A stretch of DNA of 64,000 nt, taken from positions 7,090,159 through 7,154,158 of the forward strand of contig NC_059400.1 in NCBI RefSeq assembly GCF_905220565.1, in the 5' to 3' direction. This stretch comes from Melitaea cinxia. Its lineage: Eukaryota; Arthropoda; Insecta; Lepidoptera; Nymphalidae. The position numbers were made by a program, and so were the translations under genes. The notes below the pieces were generated by a model, which ran no database searches, was not told where the DNA came from, and saw only the letters and a list, made by a program, of their open reading frames with translations. Positions 21,999 to 32,835 of this stretch are shown here, piece by piece; within the stretch, counting starts at the first letter, position 1, and each line of letters begins with the position of its first letter.

Positions 21999-22669
21999 TT
22001 ATTTATCTAGCTGCGATCTTCCGTAAGGTCGAGGTGCTTCCTCAGTCGGGCTACTCCAGATTTTGAGCACGATGTTTTCTACAGTACACTACGTGATGTC
22101 CCTATGGGCATAAATCGTTTTCGTACCAACACTTCGATCCCTTGATAAGGGCAGCAGAAGTAACGGTGGAGAAGAAGATACTAGGAATTACTGAGTAACT
22201 AGAGGCTGCTAATCAACATACACCTGACTACGTACAATGGTTACACTCATCGGCTGGACCATCACTTGACTGTACTCGATGTGGAGAAAAGCCATATAAA
22301 CTAGTATATATGACTTAGCCCCACGTCGAGTTCGGTGTGATTATCTGAAAGAGCAGTTCCAACAGGAACTGCAATATCAGTTAAATTCACTGGAAATCAC
22401 TGGGTGAGATGGATGGATGGATGGATGAGAGGATCAATAGTGCGGTGACGATGTATTGAGTAGCACGCACTTCCCGCCGACGAAACCAGTAAAGAAGTAT
22501 TCAGTGCGAGATGCCTTCTGCTCAAGCAAGTTTGTCAGAACCAAAACTCTTTCCAGTGTCAGAAACCTCCGCTGCTCAAATACAAAAAAATATCACATCT
22601 CTATGCGGCGTAAAATAGGGGATGTAATATTTTTCAAAATAGTCAAATAGTCAAGTCTTTTTATCATCT
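21999..22669. other. Unassigned stretch, probable retroelement remains, (GATG)n tail
   Basis: 22010-22405 is more GC-balanced than the window average. It is followed at 22407-22427 by a GATG microsatellite, which looks like the tail of a LINE-type element on the plus strand. The conceptual frame near 22215-22300 contains a C-x-x-C-G-like motif (C-T-R-C-G) but no recognisable RT motif. Identity is not established. Confidence 0.35.
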
Positions 22670-22905
22670 ACAACTTTGACGCTTAACTTTTTTCCATAGG
22701 ACTTGTAGTCTAGCCGTAAATGGAGATAAACCGTTTTTTTCCCTTAATCCCCCCTCCTATCCGCCTATTACTTTCCGACCTCAGAACGCCCGTAATTTAT
22801 ATTCTCTTTAATTTTCGTTGTATTCTCTTTCTTTTACAATAGGTTTCATCCTAACTATATGACTTTTTTTTCAAAAATTATCCGCACTGGTTTAAATGCA
22901 TTTTT
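22670..22905 (+). repeat. Dispersed repeat shared with 60951-61165
   Basis: The two share, in order, TTTTTCCATAG, TTGTAGT(C/T)TAGCC, TAAACCGTTTTTT, CCGACCTCAGA, CGCCCGTAATTTAT, TTTCGTTGTATTCTCTTT and GGTTTCATCCTA. Both are on the plus strand with fair divergence. They are non-coding and the class is unknown. Confidence 0.75.
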
Positions 22906-24279
22906 TATTTTTTTTTGACAGATTGATATGCATATATCCGTTGAAATATACAGGAAAAATACTGCAAATGTTTTATAACGTTATTATTGAAAAAAAATAA
23001 AGAAAATTTTAGTAGATTTCTAAGGATTCCTGTCACTGCGGCTTGTCACTCAACGATTCCAAAAAAGTGTAATCAACCGATACTAATGCCTTAAAAGTTA
23101 AAATGTAAGTAATACTTGGTAATTTGCAGAGCTAATGTAAAAATTGGGCATTAAATAATACTAAAACCTTTACAGTACATAAAAACCATGAGTTATGGCG
23201 AATTTAACGCAGCATTAAGGTCATATTTTTAACGGTTATGTGTTGTTAAACTAACGCTAATGAGATATAAAAGTAAAATTAGTCATTCAATTTAAAGAAT
23301 TTTAAATATTTTCCTTTTGAGATTTTACTTTATTGAGATGATATTCACAATGAAATTTTGTGATCTACTTCCCTACCACTTAAACTTTTTGCAATTCGCG
23401 TTAAACTTTCCTGTTTTACGCCTCAAGTTTTTATTGCTTCGACGAGTTTACGTAACGTAATGCGACGAGAATAGTAATGTCAAGCCTGTAATCATTCCAG
23501 GAAACTTTGATAGCTTAGTGGTTTATTCGGTCTTCTTCATTCTGAATGTTCGACGCATAAACTTATCTAAACCTTTCGTACCTCGAATGCTTTTATTCTA
23601 TTTGTAAAAGAGATTAAGGTAATCTTTATTTTCTATTCTCTTGAGTAAGAATAAAATATATATATTTTAACTTTCTTTAGCTGTCTTTGAATTACTATAA
23701 ATCATATTCACAGTATTTATTTATTATACTTTTTATTTAACTTTTAGGATGAAACGGTAGTAATGATTTTTGTTTTATTTAGAATGTTCGAGTCACATTA
23801 AACGATTAGTTACAAACTTCCGCGACCTTCTTCAAGTCAATCAAGAGTATATAGTTTAAGAAAAATATTAAAGTATTTATATACAGGAAAGACGAAAATT
23901 TGACATTAGCATTTTAGATTTTTTTTATGTTATAATAAAAAATCAAAAAGAATGTCAAAAGTTAGATTAAAACTTAAAACAGAGCAATAGCTTCAGCAAG
24001 CACGAAAGTTGAGAGAGTTTTATACTACAAAACTATAATGTAGTATTTAACTTTTAAAGTACTATCTATTATCATTTCCTTGACAAAGAGGTTTGTAACT
24101 TTATTTCTTACGTTAAAACATTCCATAAAGTTAAATTTTTATCTTTATATCCTTTAAAACCTTGAGAGTAGTTCAAGTTGTTTATATAATTTAGTACTTG
24201 TCATTTGTGGATCTGCTTGCACAGATATATATAATATAATAAAATAAATATTTTTAACACACATATATATATAATACTA
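22906..24279. other. Gene-free AT-rich stretch
   Basis: No gene and no recognised repeat; scattered A/T homopolymers. Confidence 0.5.
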
Positions 24280-24490
24280 CTAGCTGACCCCGCAAACGTT
24301 GTTTTGTCATATATGTTATAAAGCCCCTTAATCCTCCCCCCACCCCCTTATAACTTAGGGGTATTAAAAATAGATGTTGTTCGATTCTCAGACCCACCCA
24401 ATATGCACACAAAATTTCATGAGAATCGGTCAAGCCGTTTCGGAGGAGTTTAACTACAAACACCGCGACACGAGAATTTTATATATTAGA
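24280..24490 (-). mobile_element. Non-autonomous Helitron (211 bp)
   Basis: On the minus strand it begins TCTAATATATAAAATTCTCG and ends AACGTTTGCGGGGTCAGCTAG followed by T. It contains GAAACGGCTTGACCGATTCT and a poly-G/A tract. It belongs to the same family as 24834-25036 and 38167-38377. It is non-coding; the open frame across it is incidental. Confidence 0.8.
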
Positions 24491-24833
24491 TATAATACTT
24501 TTGAACCAATTATTCATTCACTTGCTTGAACTGAGAAACTGTTTATGAAATATAACACATAATAATCATGATAATTGGGATATTGAGTCGTATTGTGTTG
24601 TAAGTCAGGAAAAGATAAAACGATAATGATAACATAACATAATTAATGTTTCCTACCCGGGACAAGTTTATTTTCAATAAATAATAAAATCTTACATTTC
24701 TTTATTAACCAAGAAAAGTTTGTAACAAGAAATCCTTGTAGTATCTTATCATTCATTATAAGATTATACAACCGTGAATTGGTTTACTAGCGCTGGCTTC
24801 TGTGTAAGACGTCAAATTTATAATTCCTAATTT
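24491..24833. other. Spacer between two inverted Helitrons
   Basis: About 340 bp of AT-rich DNA with no recognised feature. It forms the loop of a potential large inverted repeat made by the flanking Helitrons. Confidence 0.5.
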
Positions 24834-25036
24834 TCTTATATATAAAATTCTTCTCACAATGTTAGTTAAAATACTCCTCCGAAAAGGCCACACCGATTTT
24901 ATGAAATTTTGTGCGTGGATCGGGTAGGTCTGAGAATCGGCCAACATCTATTTTTCATACCCCTAAGTTATAGGGGGAGGGGGATATTAAGGGGGTTATT
25001 ACATATATGGCAAAAAACGTTTACAGGGTCAGCTAG
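24834..25036 (+). mobile_element. Non-autonomous Helitron (about 203 bp)
   Basis: It starts near TCTTATATATAAAATTCTTC and ends TTTACAGGGTCAGCTAG followed by T. It shares AATCGGCCAACATCTATTTT and CATACCCCTAAGTTATAGGG with 38167-38377. It lies in inverted orientation to 24280-24490. Confidence 0.75.
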
Positions 25037-25670
25037 TATTTTATAGTTGTTAGTGGAATTTCTAAACATCTCAGCTCCATCTACACTTTAACTTGGTAGC
25101 TTCTCACTTTATATATAGATTTTACATATAAAATATATTATATATCATAGTAAAACAACGACATATAAAATTAAAAAAAAATATTTGAAAGTATATACAT
25201 TTATTGAACATTTATGTGTTTTTTAACAATGTTATTACAAGTAAAGCCTTATTACAGCTATGTAACTTTTTACCTTTAAAGCTTCGAAAAAAACGGGACT
25301 CAAAATTTGGCACGAAAATAAGTTTCACCGACCTCAACGTGATTTACATAAAACTTGTTTAAATGGTAATATTTGAAGACGTCAGCCACCGCGACCTTCT
25401 TCGGGTTCCCTAAGCAAATCTATCCCAATAGCAACGAAGGTTAGTAAAAAATAATCTTAATTTTTTTTCTTAGGTACTACAAATTGTTAATTCAAAGTAT
25501 CCATACATTCTCATAAAATAAAACGGAATGTTTAAAAAATGTCTGTGGGGAATCGTGTGCTTGCCTTTTCTTTAAACTTATATAATATTAAAAAAAAAAT
25601 AAGTCGTAGACTACTCATAGGTACTTAGTAATTTAGCTATAAGCTAATTTAGATATTCTCGATCTTTTTT
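25037..25670. other. Gene-free AT-rich stretch
   Basis: Nothing recognised; AT-rich with homopolymers. It ends at the AACCGACTTC boundary of the next repeat. Confidence 0.5.
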
Positions 25671-26107
25671 AACCGACTTCAAAAAAAGGAGGAGGTTACT
25701 CAATTCGACCGTATATATATATTTTTTTTATGTATGTTCAGGGATAACTCCGTCGTTTATGAACCGATTTTGATAATTCTTGTTTCGTTGGAAAGGAAAT
25801 ATCCCTAGTTTGGTACCATGATAAGGAAACCAGGATCTGATGATGGGATTCCAGAGAAATCGAGGGAAGCTCTCGAAAAGCCGCATAACTTTTTACTGGG
25901 TGTAACGATTTTGATGATTTTTAATTTAATCGAAAGCCGATGTTTATCATGTGGTCACATTTAAATTTCATCGAGATCTGATTACAACTTTTGGAGTAAT
26001 CTTTGATAATGCGTATTTACTCGACAATTTTTTTGTCTACCTACGTTGTGTTACTTGTCGATATAATTGAAGGCGGTTTTTCTTCGTTTGCCTGCAAACA
26101 CAATTAT
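25671..26107 (+). repeat. AACCGACTTC-ended repeat, intact copy
   Basis: It starts AACCGACTTCAAAAAAAGGA, then ACTCAATTCGACCGTA and (TA)n. It contains GATCTGATGATGGGATTCCA and ends AAGGCGGTTTTTCTTCGTTT...GCAAACACAATTAT. The inverted ends AACCGACTTC and (here mutated) GAAGGCGGTT define the family. Other copies are at 30678, 32774 (split), 43988 and 48974. It has no open frame of coding quality. The class is undetermined (MITE-like or Helitron-related). Confidence 0.75.
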
Positions 26108-26467
26108 ATAAAGCTCGGATTGTCGGTAATATTTTAGTATATCTTCCATTTTACGATATGTTCTCTCGTTCTCATATGCCATATGAATAAATTTTTACGT
26201 AGTTTTTTACAACCCTTCAGAGAAAAATATGTTTCCAATAAAGTAACAAGTGATAGCAAATATTTGTGATAGTGAGATTGCCAAACTTTACCCACAAGAA
26301 CAAACACGACGACCTAAAAACAAACACTTACGGAATTGTCCGTCCTAATTGTTAATCTATAGATTTTTCATCATTTAGGCTGTATATGAATGCATACAAT
26401 TCACAATTGCGGAATTGTATTTTCGTATTTAAATAAGAACAATAATAAATACCAGCAACAATCTTTA
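26108..26467. other. Gene-free stretch
   Basis: Unassigned AT-rich DNA leading into an (AC)n run. Confidence 0.5.
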
Positions 26468-26558
26468 ACACACACACACACACACACACACGGTCGCCTA
26501 TTCCTAAGGTAAGAAACTTAATGCTTATGTTATAGGTAATATATCAATATATATCGTC

Positions 26559-26567
26559 AATATATCA
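26559..26567. repeat. Target-site duplication AATATATCA, left copy
   Basis: The 9-bp direct repeat AATATATCA is present here and at 26721-26729, exactly flanking the inserted LINE fragment. Confidence 0.65.
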
Positions 26568-26720
26568 TCTCCTTTGCCCTAAGGTTGCCTGGAAGAGATT
26601 GCTTTTAAGCAATAAGGCCGCCTTTTGTACATTTTTTTCTATTAATTTTTGGTAATGTTGCTTGTTTATTTTATTTCTTGTTTGGTGTATAATAAAGGGT
26701 TAATAAATAAATAAATAAAT
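26568..26720 (+). mobile_element. 5'-truncated LINE 3' fragment (153 bp) inside the SINE
   Basis: It begins TCTCCTTTGCCCTAAGGTTG, contains GCAATAAGGCCGCCTTTTGT and AATAAAGGGTTAA, and ends in an (AAAT)n tail. The 9-bp direct repeats AATATATCA on both sides mark target-primed insertion. I recognise the wording as a common lepidopteran LINE 3' UTR. It is non-coding. Confidence 0.75.
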
Positions 26721-26729
26721 AATATATCA
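26721..26729. repeat. Target-site duplication AATATATCA, right copy
   Basis: Matches 26559-26567. Confidence 0.65.
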
Positions 26730-26815
26730 CACTCAGACTCGAGGCGGCAATCGAACCCACAACCTCCAGGAGCAGGATCACTGCAAACTACGCCAACGGG
26801 CTAGTCAATAAACAT

Positions 26816-27534
26816 TTATTTTGTGATAAAGGTATATTTTGTATTTTTAGAAATTATCGGTCTTTTATGTAACCATTTCCATCTACTGAAATAAAGCCAT
26901 ACTTTTTTATGCTTTATAAAATGAAACGTATACAACGCGCGAAATAAAACATTTTACGTCAAATGGCTCATCAAAAATTCATGATGTTAGAATTTTTTTT
27001 ATTTTGACAGTCTGTTGAAAAGATATGTAAGCTTAATTAATAAATAATTTAAAATAAAATTAATGAATGACAACAATAAACGAATGTTCTAGTATTCTAC
27101 GCGCTAACTTGCAAATTAATTTAATTAGTTCTCAAAAAGATAATTCACTTCAATAAAAGGACTCAAAGGAAAACTTTTTACGTGAAACTTCTTTCGAGAT
27201 ATACAGTCAAATTAAGTATTTGTAAAAGAAATGTGAGTATGTCGAATTTAACTTTTACTAATTGAATATAATAATAAATACGAGGGAGGTTCTAAGCCGA
27301 GCGAGATTCAAGTAATCGTATTTATAAAAATCAATATCAAGTTAATTAAATCACTTTATCTACACAGGTAAATTTCGCGATAAGCTTTTATATCACATAA
27401 ATTGTGTATCACGTTATTATGTTTATATGAAAAAATTTGATAAAAATTTTAAGGAAAAAGTTGATATCATTCTTTTTAGGGCATTTAAAATAATAGCATT
27501 TTTAAAAATTGGATTTAGAGTAATATCACTTTGT
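26816..27534. other. Gene-free AT-rich stretch
   Basis: No gene or repeat family recognised. Confidence 0.5.
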
Positions 27535-27960
27535 TTTTGAGCTAATTTCGGCAAGGTCTTTCATTTAATACCCATATTGTAAGAAAGTATAAAAAAGTTA
27601 GTTTGCCATCTCTACAATTCCGCCATATTTGATTTATACTAACTTCACTCTGTTTTTCGAATTACTTTACGCAAGCCATTTAATTTAGTACCAATATTGT
27701 AAGAATGAATTAAAAATAATTAGTCCGTCATCTATAAAAGTCCGCCATATTTGACACTTCAAGTTTCGAGCTATTCTCAGCAAGTTCTTTCATTTGTTAC
27801 CTATATTGTAGGGGTTAATTAAAAACCTCCATCTTGAGTGTGGAAGCCATGTTGGATTAAAAATGACGTCACCTAGCTAAACATACATTGTTAATCAAAC
27901 TAAACGTTTACACAAAATTTCAGCTCAATAGGTTAAAGACATATGCTTCAGAATTGAATT
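27535..27960 (+). repeat. Three-module tandem repeat with TGACGTCACC, Helitron-like tail
   Basis: The module phrase 'CATTTAATACCCATATTGTA' recurs at 27562, 27682 (TTAGTACCAATATTGTAAG) and about 27791 (TTACCTATATTGTAG), giving periods of about 120 and 109 bp. GTCCGCCATATTTGA-type phrases occur between modules. After the array come GCCATGTTGGATTAAAAATG, TGACGTCACCTAGC and AAAATTTCAGCTCAATAGGT, a wording common in dispersed insect elements. It is non-coding. Confidence 0.6.
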
Positions 27961-28000
27961 ACAAGATTCCACCCTTACAAACATACACACATAGATAAAA

Positions 28001-28110
28001 TCAAAATAAAAAACAACTTTATTCAAATAGACTTCAAAAGCACTTTCGAATCGTTATTTTACAAATTAAAATTTTAAAGTGATTTTTAAATTAAATAAAA
28101 GCTTTTAAAA
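28001..28110 (-). mobile_element. LINE 3' end fragment (antisense)
   Basis: AACTTTATTCAAATAGACTT and GCACTTTCGAATCGTTATTT match 7880-7920 in order. The fragment is short and non-coding, and the parent clade is not resolved. Confidence 0.5.
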
Positions 28111-29698
28111 TAGGTTATGGAAGAACTTGTCTGAGTATTTTATACCTTAGTATATGTAATTTTATTTCTTTTCGTTTAATATTTTGTACTTATCTGGACC
28201 TTAATATATAAAAATCAACAAACTATATCGGTATTTATTTTATTTGAGATATGGAACTAGATTTTTATTTCAATACTAAATTAATTCCTGCTCAAAGACT
28301 CGTGTGTCGTAATTTACTTATTAATTATGTCTGTAAAAATATTTATTTCCGAGTCGAATATGCATACTTATAATATGTTTCTAAAACAACGTCAAAAGCA
28401 GATAGACGGTAAAAGAAAAGAATTTAAATAAATATGTGTTTTCAATAAAAAGGAAAAGAACTCATCCATAATTTTTTTTTGTACGGATACTACTTTTTTG
28501 ACGTCTTAAAAACCAACTTTGCTGATCGTACCGTTAAATAGCACTATTAACCATTATAATCATACCGTCAATAACCAATATTTTTACCTTAATTAACTGT
28601 ACAATATGACAAAAAACACTTTCACGATGGAGAAATGTTCAACAAACAGAGCTTCTGTATAGTAAGTTTTTACGAACAAATCTCAATCCAATTACCGAAT
28701 TCGAGTTTGTTCTGTCCAATCTGAGTGTTCGATTCAAACAAGATTATTGACTAATTTTTAGCCAATCGGTGAAAGGAAGCGTAACAATTACATGTAGTCA
28801 TTTTTTGTAAATCAATTCGTAATGTATAAAACAAAAATAATAACAAGTACTCAAAAAAAAAAGTATAATACTGGGCAGATCTTTAAATAATATTTGATTT
28901 TTGTTACGACCTTAGAAAGAAGAGAGAGATATTTTAAAATGTAAAGGAAATTTTACAATTCTCGATCATAACCGAGCACAATTTAGTTCCGTTGAAGGAA
29001 AGGAAACAATATTACGCTGGAGTATTCCCGACGGGATGGGCCATAAGAATATCTTGTACAATTCTAAGTAGGCACTTCGAAGGAAGTGAATGGTGAGTTA
29101 AAGAATATATCACAAAAAGGCGGGCCGCGACTGAGATCTGATTGAGAATACTCGGCGCTTAAGTAAATTTATGATCATTGAATAAACTGTTAAGAGCTTA
29201 GTGTTAATAGTTAATGTCGTATTATTTAAAGGTTAATTTTAGACAAAAGTGAGAATATTAATTACTTTACTGTCTGATACTTAAGACATCAGGAACGGGT
29301 TGGAATTATTGTTAATGTTTCAATAATGGCTGGCTGATTGTATGACGGTAATTAGAGCATAATTAGAGTCGAAATCTGCGAAGAAGTAGTTAAATTGGTA
29401 ACAGATATGATACGAGTATGTAGGAAATTTCTTTTCCTACACGCATTGAGCGGGATTGGAACGAGATCGAAAAAAGCTTAACAAGACTTTTTGTTGACAC
29501 TTCTTGCTGTAGTATAAGATTAGATCTCAAATATGTGTTATATTTTAGTTACCACAAATAAACCAATTATTACTGTGATTAAAATGATGAATAATTAATG
29601 ATTATATCTAAAATAAAAAATTATTTAAAAAAAAAATTATTCAGTTACTACATTTTTATTTATTATTAACTTAATTATCCCCCATCATTCAGTGTTTA

Positions 29699-29701
<3 letters not shown>
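28111..29701. other. Gene-free stretch with a GC-balanced island
   Basis: 28960-29160 is less AT-rich and unique in the window (contains CCCGACGGGATGGGCC and GGCGGGCCGCGACTG). No gene was recognised. Confidence 0.4.
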
Positions 29702-29737
<36 letters not shown>

Positions 29738-29804
29738 AGAAGTTTCACTTCAATATATATATATATATATATATATAAGAAGTTTCACTTCAATGTATAT
29801 ATAT
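29702..29804. repeat. (TA)n with two extra MITE ends
   Basis: AAGAAGTTTCACTTCAAT occurs at 29737-29754 and again at 29777-29794 (period 40), embedded in TA dinucleotides. The second copy forms a perfect 18-bp hairpin with 29805-29822 across a 10-nt loop. Confidence 0.85.
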
Positions 29805-29982
29805 ATTGAAGTGAAACTTCTTTAGGCGCATGAGGGTCAAATTTTTACGTATGAAACGGCAACGTTTTGATGAAAGGGCAACGTTTTTGTCGATGGCGCT
29901 GGAACGGAAATCTAATGCTTTAGATTTGTATAAATATAATCGAGACTTAAAAATTAGTTTGCCAAAGAAGTTTCAATTTTGA
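29805..29982 (+). mobile_element. MITE-like element with GAAGTGAAACTTCTTT ends (178 bp)
   Basis: The left end ATTGAAGTGAAACTTCTTT (29805-29823) is the imperfect inverted repeat of AAAGAAGTTTCAATTTT (29964-29980). The internal sequence GATGGCGCTGGAACGGAAAT...ATAAATATAATCGAGACTTA is shared with 4490-4595. It is non-coding. The target was apparently the TA tract. Confidence 0.65.
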
Positions 29983-30090
29983 CATGAGTACTTTATACGC
30001 ACGAACTTTTTTAATTTTATTTATTAAATCGATGTACAGCTTTGTGATTTTTACGTATTTCCGTTACTCTTTACATAAATCTTTTTTTGA

Positions 30091-30337
30091 CTAGCCCGTT
30101 GGCGCAGTTTGTAGTGACCCTGCTTTCTGCTCCGAGGGTTGTGGGTTCGATTCCCACCGCGAGTCTGGGTGTAATATAAATATTTATTTATATATTTATA
30201 TATGTATTATTTATAAGTATGTTTATCGAAAAAAAAAAAAAATGTAGCTATAGGTATACCAGTCGGCTGTTACCTATAACACAAGCATTAAGTTGCTTAC
30301 TTTAGGAACAGACGACCGTGTGTGTATTGTGTAAATA

Positions 30338-30355
<18 letters not shown>
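30091..30355 (+). mobile_element. tRNA-derived SINE (family A), best preserved copy
   Basis: The head GACTAGCCCGTTGGCGCAGT (A-box) and the B-box GTGGGTTCGATTCCCACC are intact. Then come a TA/TTTA-rich spacer, a poly-A run, ACCAGTCGGCTGTTACCTAT, AGTTGCTTACTTTAGGAACA, a TG run and a terminal (TTTA)n tail. It is the reference for the other family A copies. No target-site duplication was found. Confidence 0.8.
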
Positions 30356-30369
<14 letters not shown>

Positions 30370-30677
30370 TATACTCGTAGTATAAATATAATTTATTAGA
30401 AAATTTTCAATTAACTCTGTTAACTTGATATTTTACAGTATAAATTATGACTGTCCAGCAAACGTATAGCACAAAGCGAAAGGAACTTCGTTCCGAAGGG
30501 GGACCATAGCCCTTCACGACGTTTTTAAAAGTAAGATTGAACCACTTTTTGTTACCTCAAGACTCGATATGGAAGATTATATGCTTGTTAACTTAGTAAC
30601 CGTAAACGACACCGCACAATAAATAATACTGAAAAAGCAAACTATAGGATTTGATTTGATAAGACCAGAATTGTATA
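30356..30677. other. Unassigned stretch with GGAACTTCGTTCC palindrome
   Basis: GGAACTTCGTTCC at about 30481 is a 5-bp stem with a 3-nt loop, followed by GAAGGGGGACCATAGCCCTT. The phrase looks like part of a dispersed element, but there is no second copy here to confirm it. Confidence 0.35.
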
Positions 30678-31415
30678 ATTGTGTTTGCTCGCAAACGAAA
30701 AAAAACCGACTTCAATTACATCGACGAGTAATAGAACGTAGATCGACGAAAAAATACTCAAGTAACTGCGCGTTATAAAAGATTACTCAAAAAGTAGTTA
30801 TCAGATCTCAATGAAATTTATATGTGACCACATGACAAACATCAGCTTTTGATTAAATTAAAAATTATTAAAATCCACAGTAAAAAGTTATTGCAGATTT
30901 TCAAGAAGTTCCCTCGATTTCTCTGGGATCCCATTATCAGATCCTGGTTTCCTTATCATGGTACTAAACTAAGGATATCTTCTTTTCAACAAAAAAAGAA
31001 TTATCAAAATCGGTACACCCAATAAAAAGTTATTGCGGATTTTCAAGAATTTCCATCGATTTCTCTGGGATCCCATCATCAGATCCTGGTTTTCTTATCA
31101 TGATACCAAACTAGGGATATCTCCTTTCCAACAAAAAAAGAATTATCAAAATCGGTACATCCAGTAGAAAGTTATGCGGTATAATACAACGTAGGTCGAC
31201 GAAAAAAGCGTCAAGTAAAAACGCATTATTAGATATAGCTCGAAAAGTAGTTGTTAAATCTCAAATAAATTTAAATGGGACCAATTGGCACACACCACCT
31301 TTCGATTAAAAGAAAATTTGTCGAAATCGCTCCACCCAGTCAAAAGTTCTGATGTAACATACAAAAAAAAAATACAGTCGAATTGAGAACCTCCTCCTTT
31401 TTTGGAAGTCGGTTA
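30678..31415 (-). repeat. AACCGACTTC-ended repeat, long copy with internal tandem
   Basis: The plus strand runs from AATTGTGTTTGCTCGCAAAC...AACCGACTTCAATTACATCG to CGAATTGAGAACCTCCTCC...GGAAGTCGGTT, so the family ends are inverted as expected. It is about 300 bp longer than 25671-26107. One reason is a 142-bp module (CTCTGGGATCCCATTATCAG at 30921 and CTCTGGGATCCCATCATCAG at 31063) that is duplicated in tandem. It is non-coding. Confidence 0.75.
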
Positions 31416-32773
31416 AAAATTAATAAGAGTTGAAGAAAAACCAAATAAGTCGTAAGGGTGAGTATTGAAAATATTTATATTGTTGCAAATCAAAAATTAT
31501 TATTATTTTCATTTATTTGTAAAACACTATAGATAAAGGTATTAGGTAATTAATATATATTCGTACAAAGAAAATTCCTCAAGGGTATGTGTCTGTATTG
31601 GAAGGTATGGGCTGATGGTTAGTAACTTTAAGTATAATGAAGATGAAGTTAAAACAGACTCTCCTTTATATTGGGAAAGGTCGAGTGCCCTCAGTGTGTA
31701 GACGGCCCTTATACGGACGAAGGAACGCCACGTACACATAACGAGGATTACAACCTCTAGTGTATATTCTGAAAAATTATTTTCTTATTTAATTAATTGT
31801 ATTGAAATGAAATTTACAAATTACTAATATTCTACGTCTTACTATCTCTAATTTCTAGAAGTACAACACTTTATATGATCTTTAAATTATTTTTTATCCT
31901 ATAACATAAAATAAAAGACAAATTTCTATGACTTCGCGCTAAAAAGATATCAATTTGTTCATAAAACTAGTTTTCTTGAAAGTTTATAAGAAAGGTATTT
32001 TTGTAAGTCTTCTATGTACGTGACTTGACATCTGCTGACGAAGACCTCTTGCCAAACTTGAGATGAGGGCCGGACGCGTCTACTTTGTCAAACAACAGAC
32101 TGCCTGTACAAAGACCTATAATTATGCAGCGGTGCACGTGAGAATGATTAATTTTAATCAGCTTACAGGATTATTTTGTTGGTTTCGCTAACATAACTCG
32201 GTTTTTCTTCTACGGAACATATAAAAAATATATATTTCACGTAGTATTTTATAGGTACTTTTGATACTTGGTTTGTATTTCTCTTTTTTTTGTGTAAAGT
32301 CTTGTTCTTTCATGAGGTATTTTTTAAAAAATCAGTCAGAGTTGTAGATATCAATATTATTTTTTGTATCAACGACAAAGAAATGTTTAATTGATTAATT
32401 GTTAGGTTACAAAATATGTATTAAATAAAATTGGACTAATAGTTTAATATATCATGTTAACAAATTGAAACGTACCAAAAACTAAATATTGCTTAAATAC
32501 TTTTAAAATATATTCGCATTAGAATATTTGATTTTTTATAAGTTTAGAAAAATATACGCCGTACAGTAGTTCGCGAAAACCTTTGAAGTTTCTTGAAACT
32601 GCGCTTTATGCCAGTGTCGCCGTCTCCCTCACACCCTGCAGAATATCCTATCAAGATACGGTTGTATGATATAGCCCTTTACTTCGTGCTCGTGGTGTGA
32701 TTTTTTTTAATAATACACTTCACATTATATTTCAATAAATTAACTAACTGAAAAATATTTTTGGCATATTTTT
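31416..32773. other. Gene-free stretch with unique islands
   Basis: 31590-31740 and 31990-32160 are more GC-balanced and unmatched in the window. The minus-strand frame at 31542-31739 has no recognised domain. No gene is called. Confidence 0.4.
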
Positions 32774-32835
32774 AACCGCCTTCAAAAAAGGAAGAAATTA
32801 CTCAATACGACCGTGTGTACACATATCTATATATA

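Larger units (their letters stand above)
26468..26815 (-). mobile_element. tRNA-derived SINE (family A), interrupted
   Basis: The minus-strand head GACTAGCCCGTTGGCGTAG and the B-box GTGGGTTCGATTGCCGCC lie at 26815-26740. The distal part (ACTTTAGG-type module and (TG)n) lies at 26540-26468. In between sits a 153-bp LINE fragment (26568-26720) with its own target-site duplication. Module order matches 30091-30355. Confidence 0.75.

Noticed and set aside
24254..24463. Open frame of 69 codons, minus strand
   Set aside because: It covers a non-autonomous Helitron whose other copies do not keep the frame.
30100..30170. Possible functional tRNA genes at the SINE heads (30.1, 48.2, 19.2, 53.0 kb)
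   Set aside because: A- and B-boxes are present, but no complete cloverleaf or acceptor stem was found, and each (except 53 kb) is joined to a SINE body.
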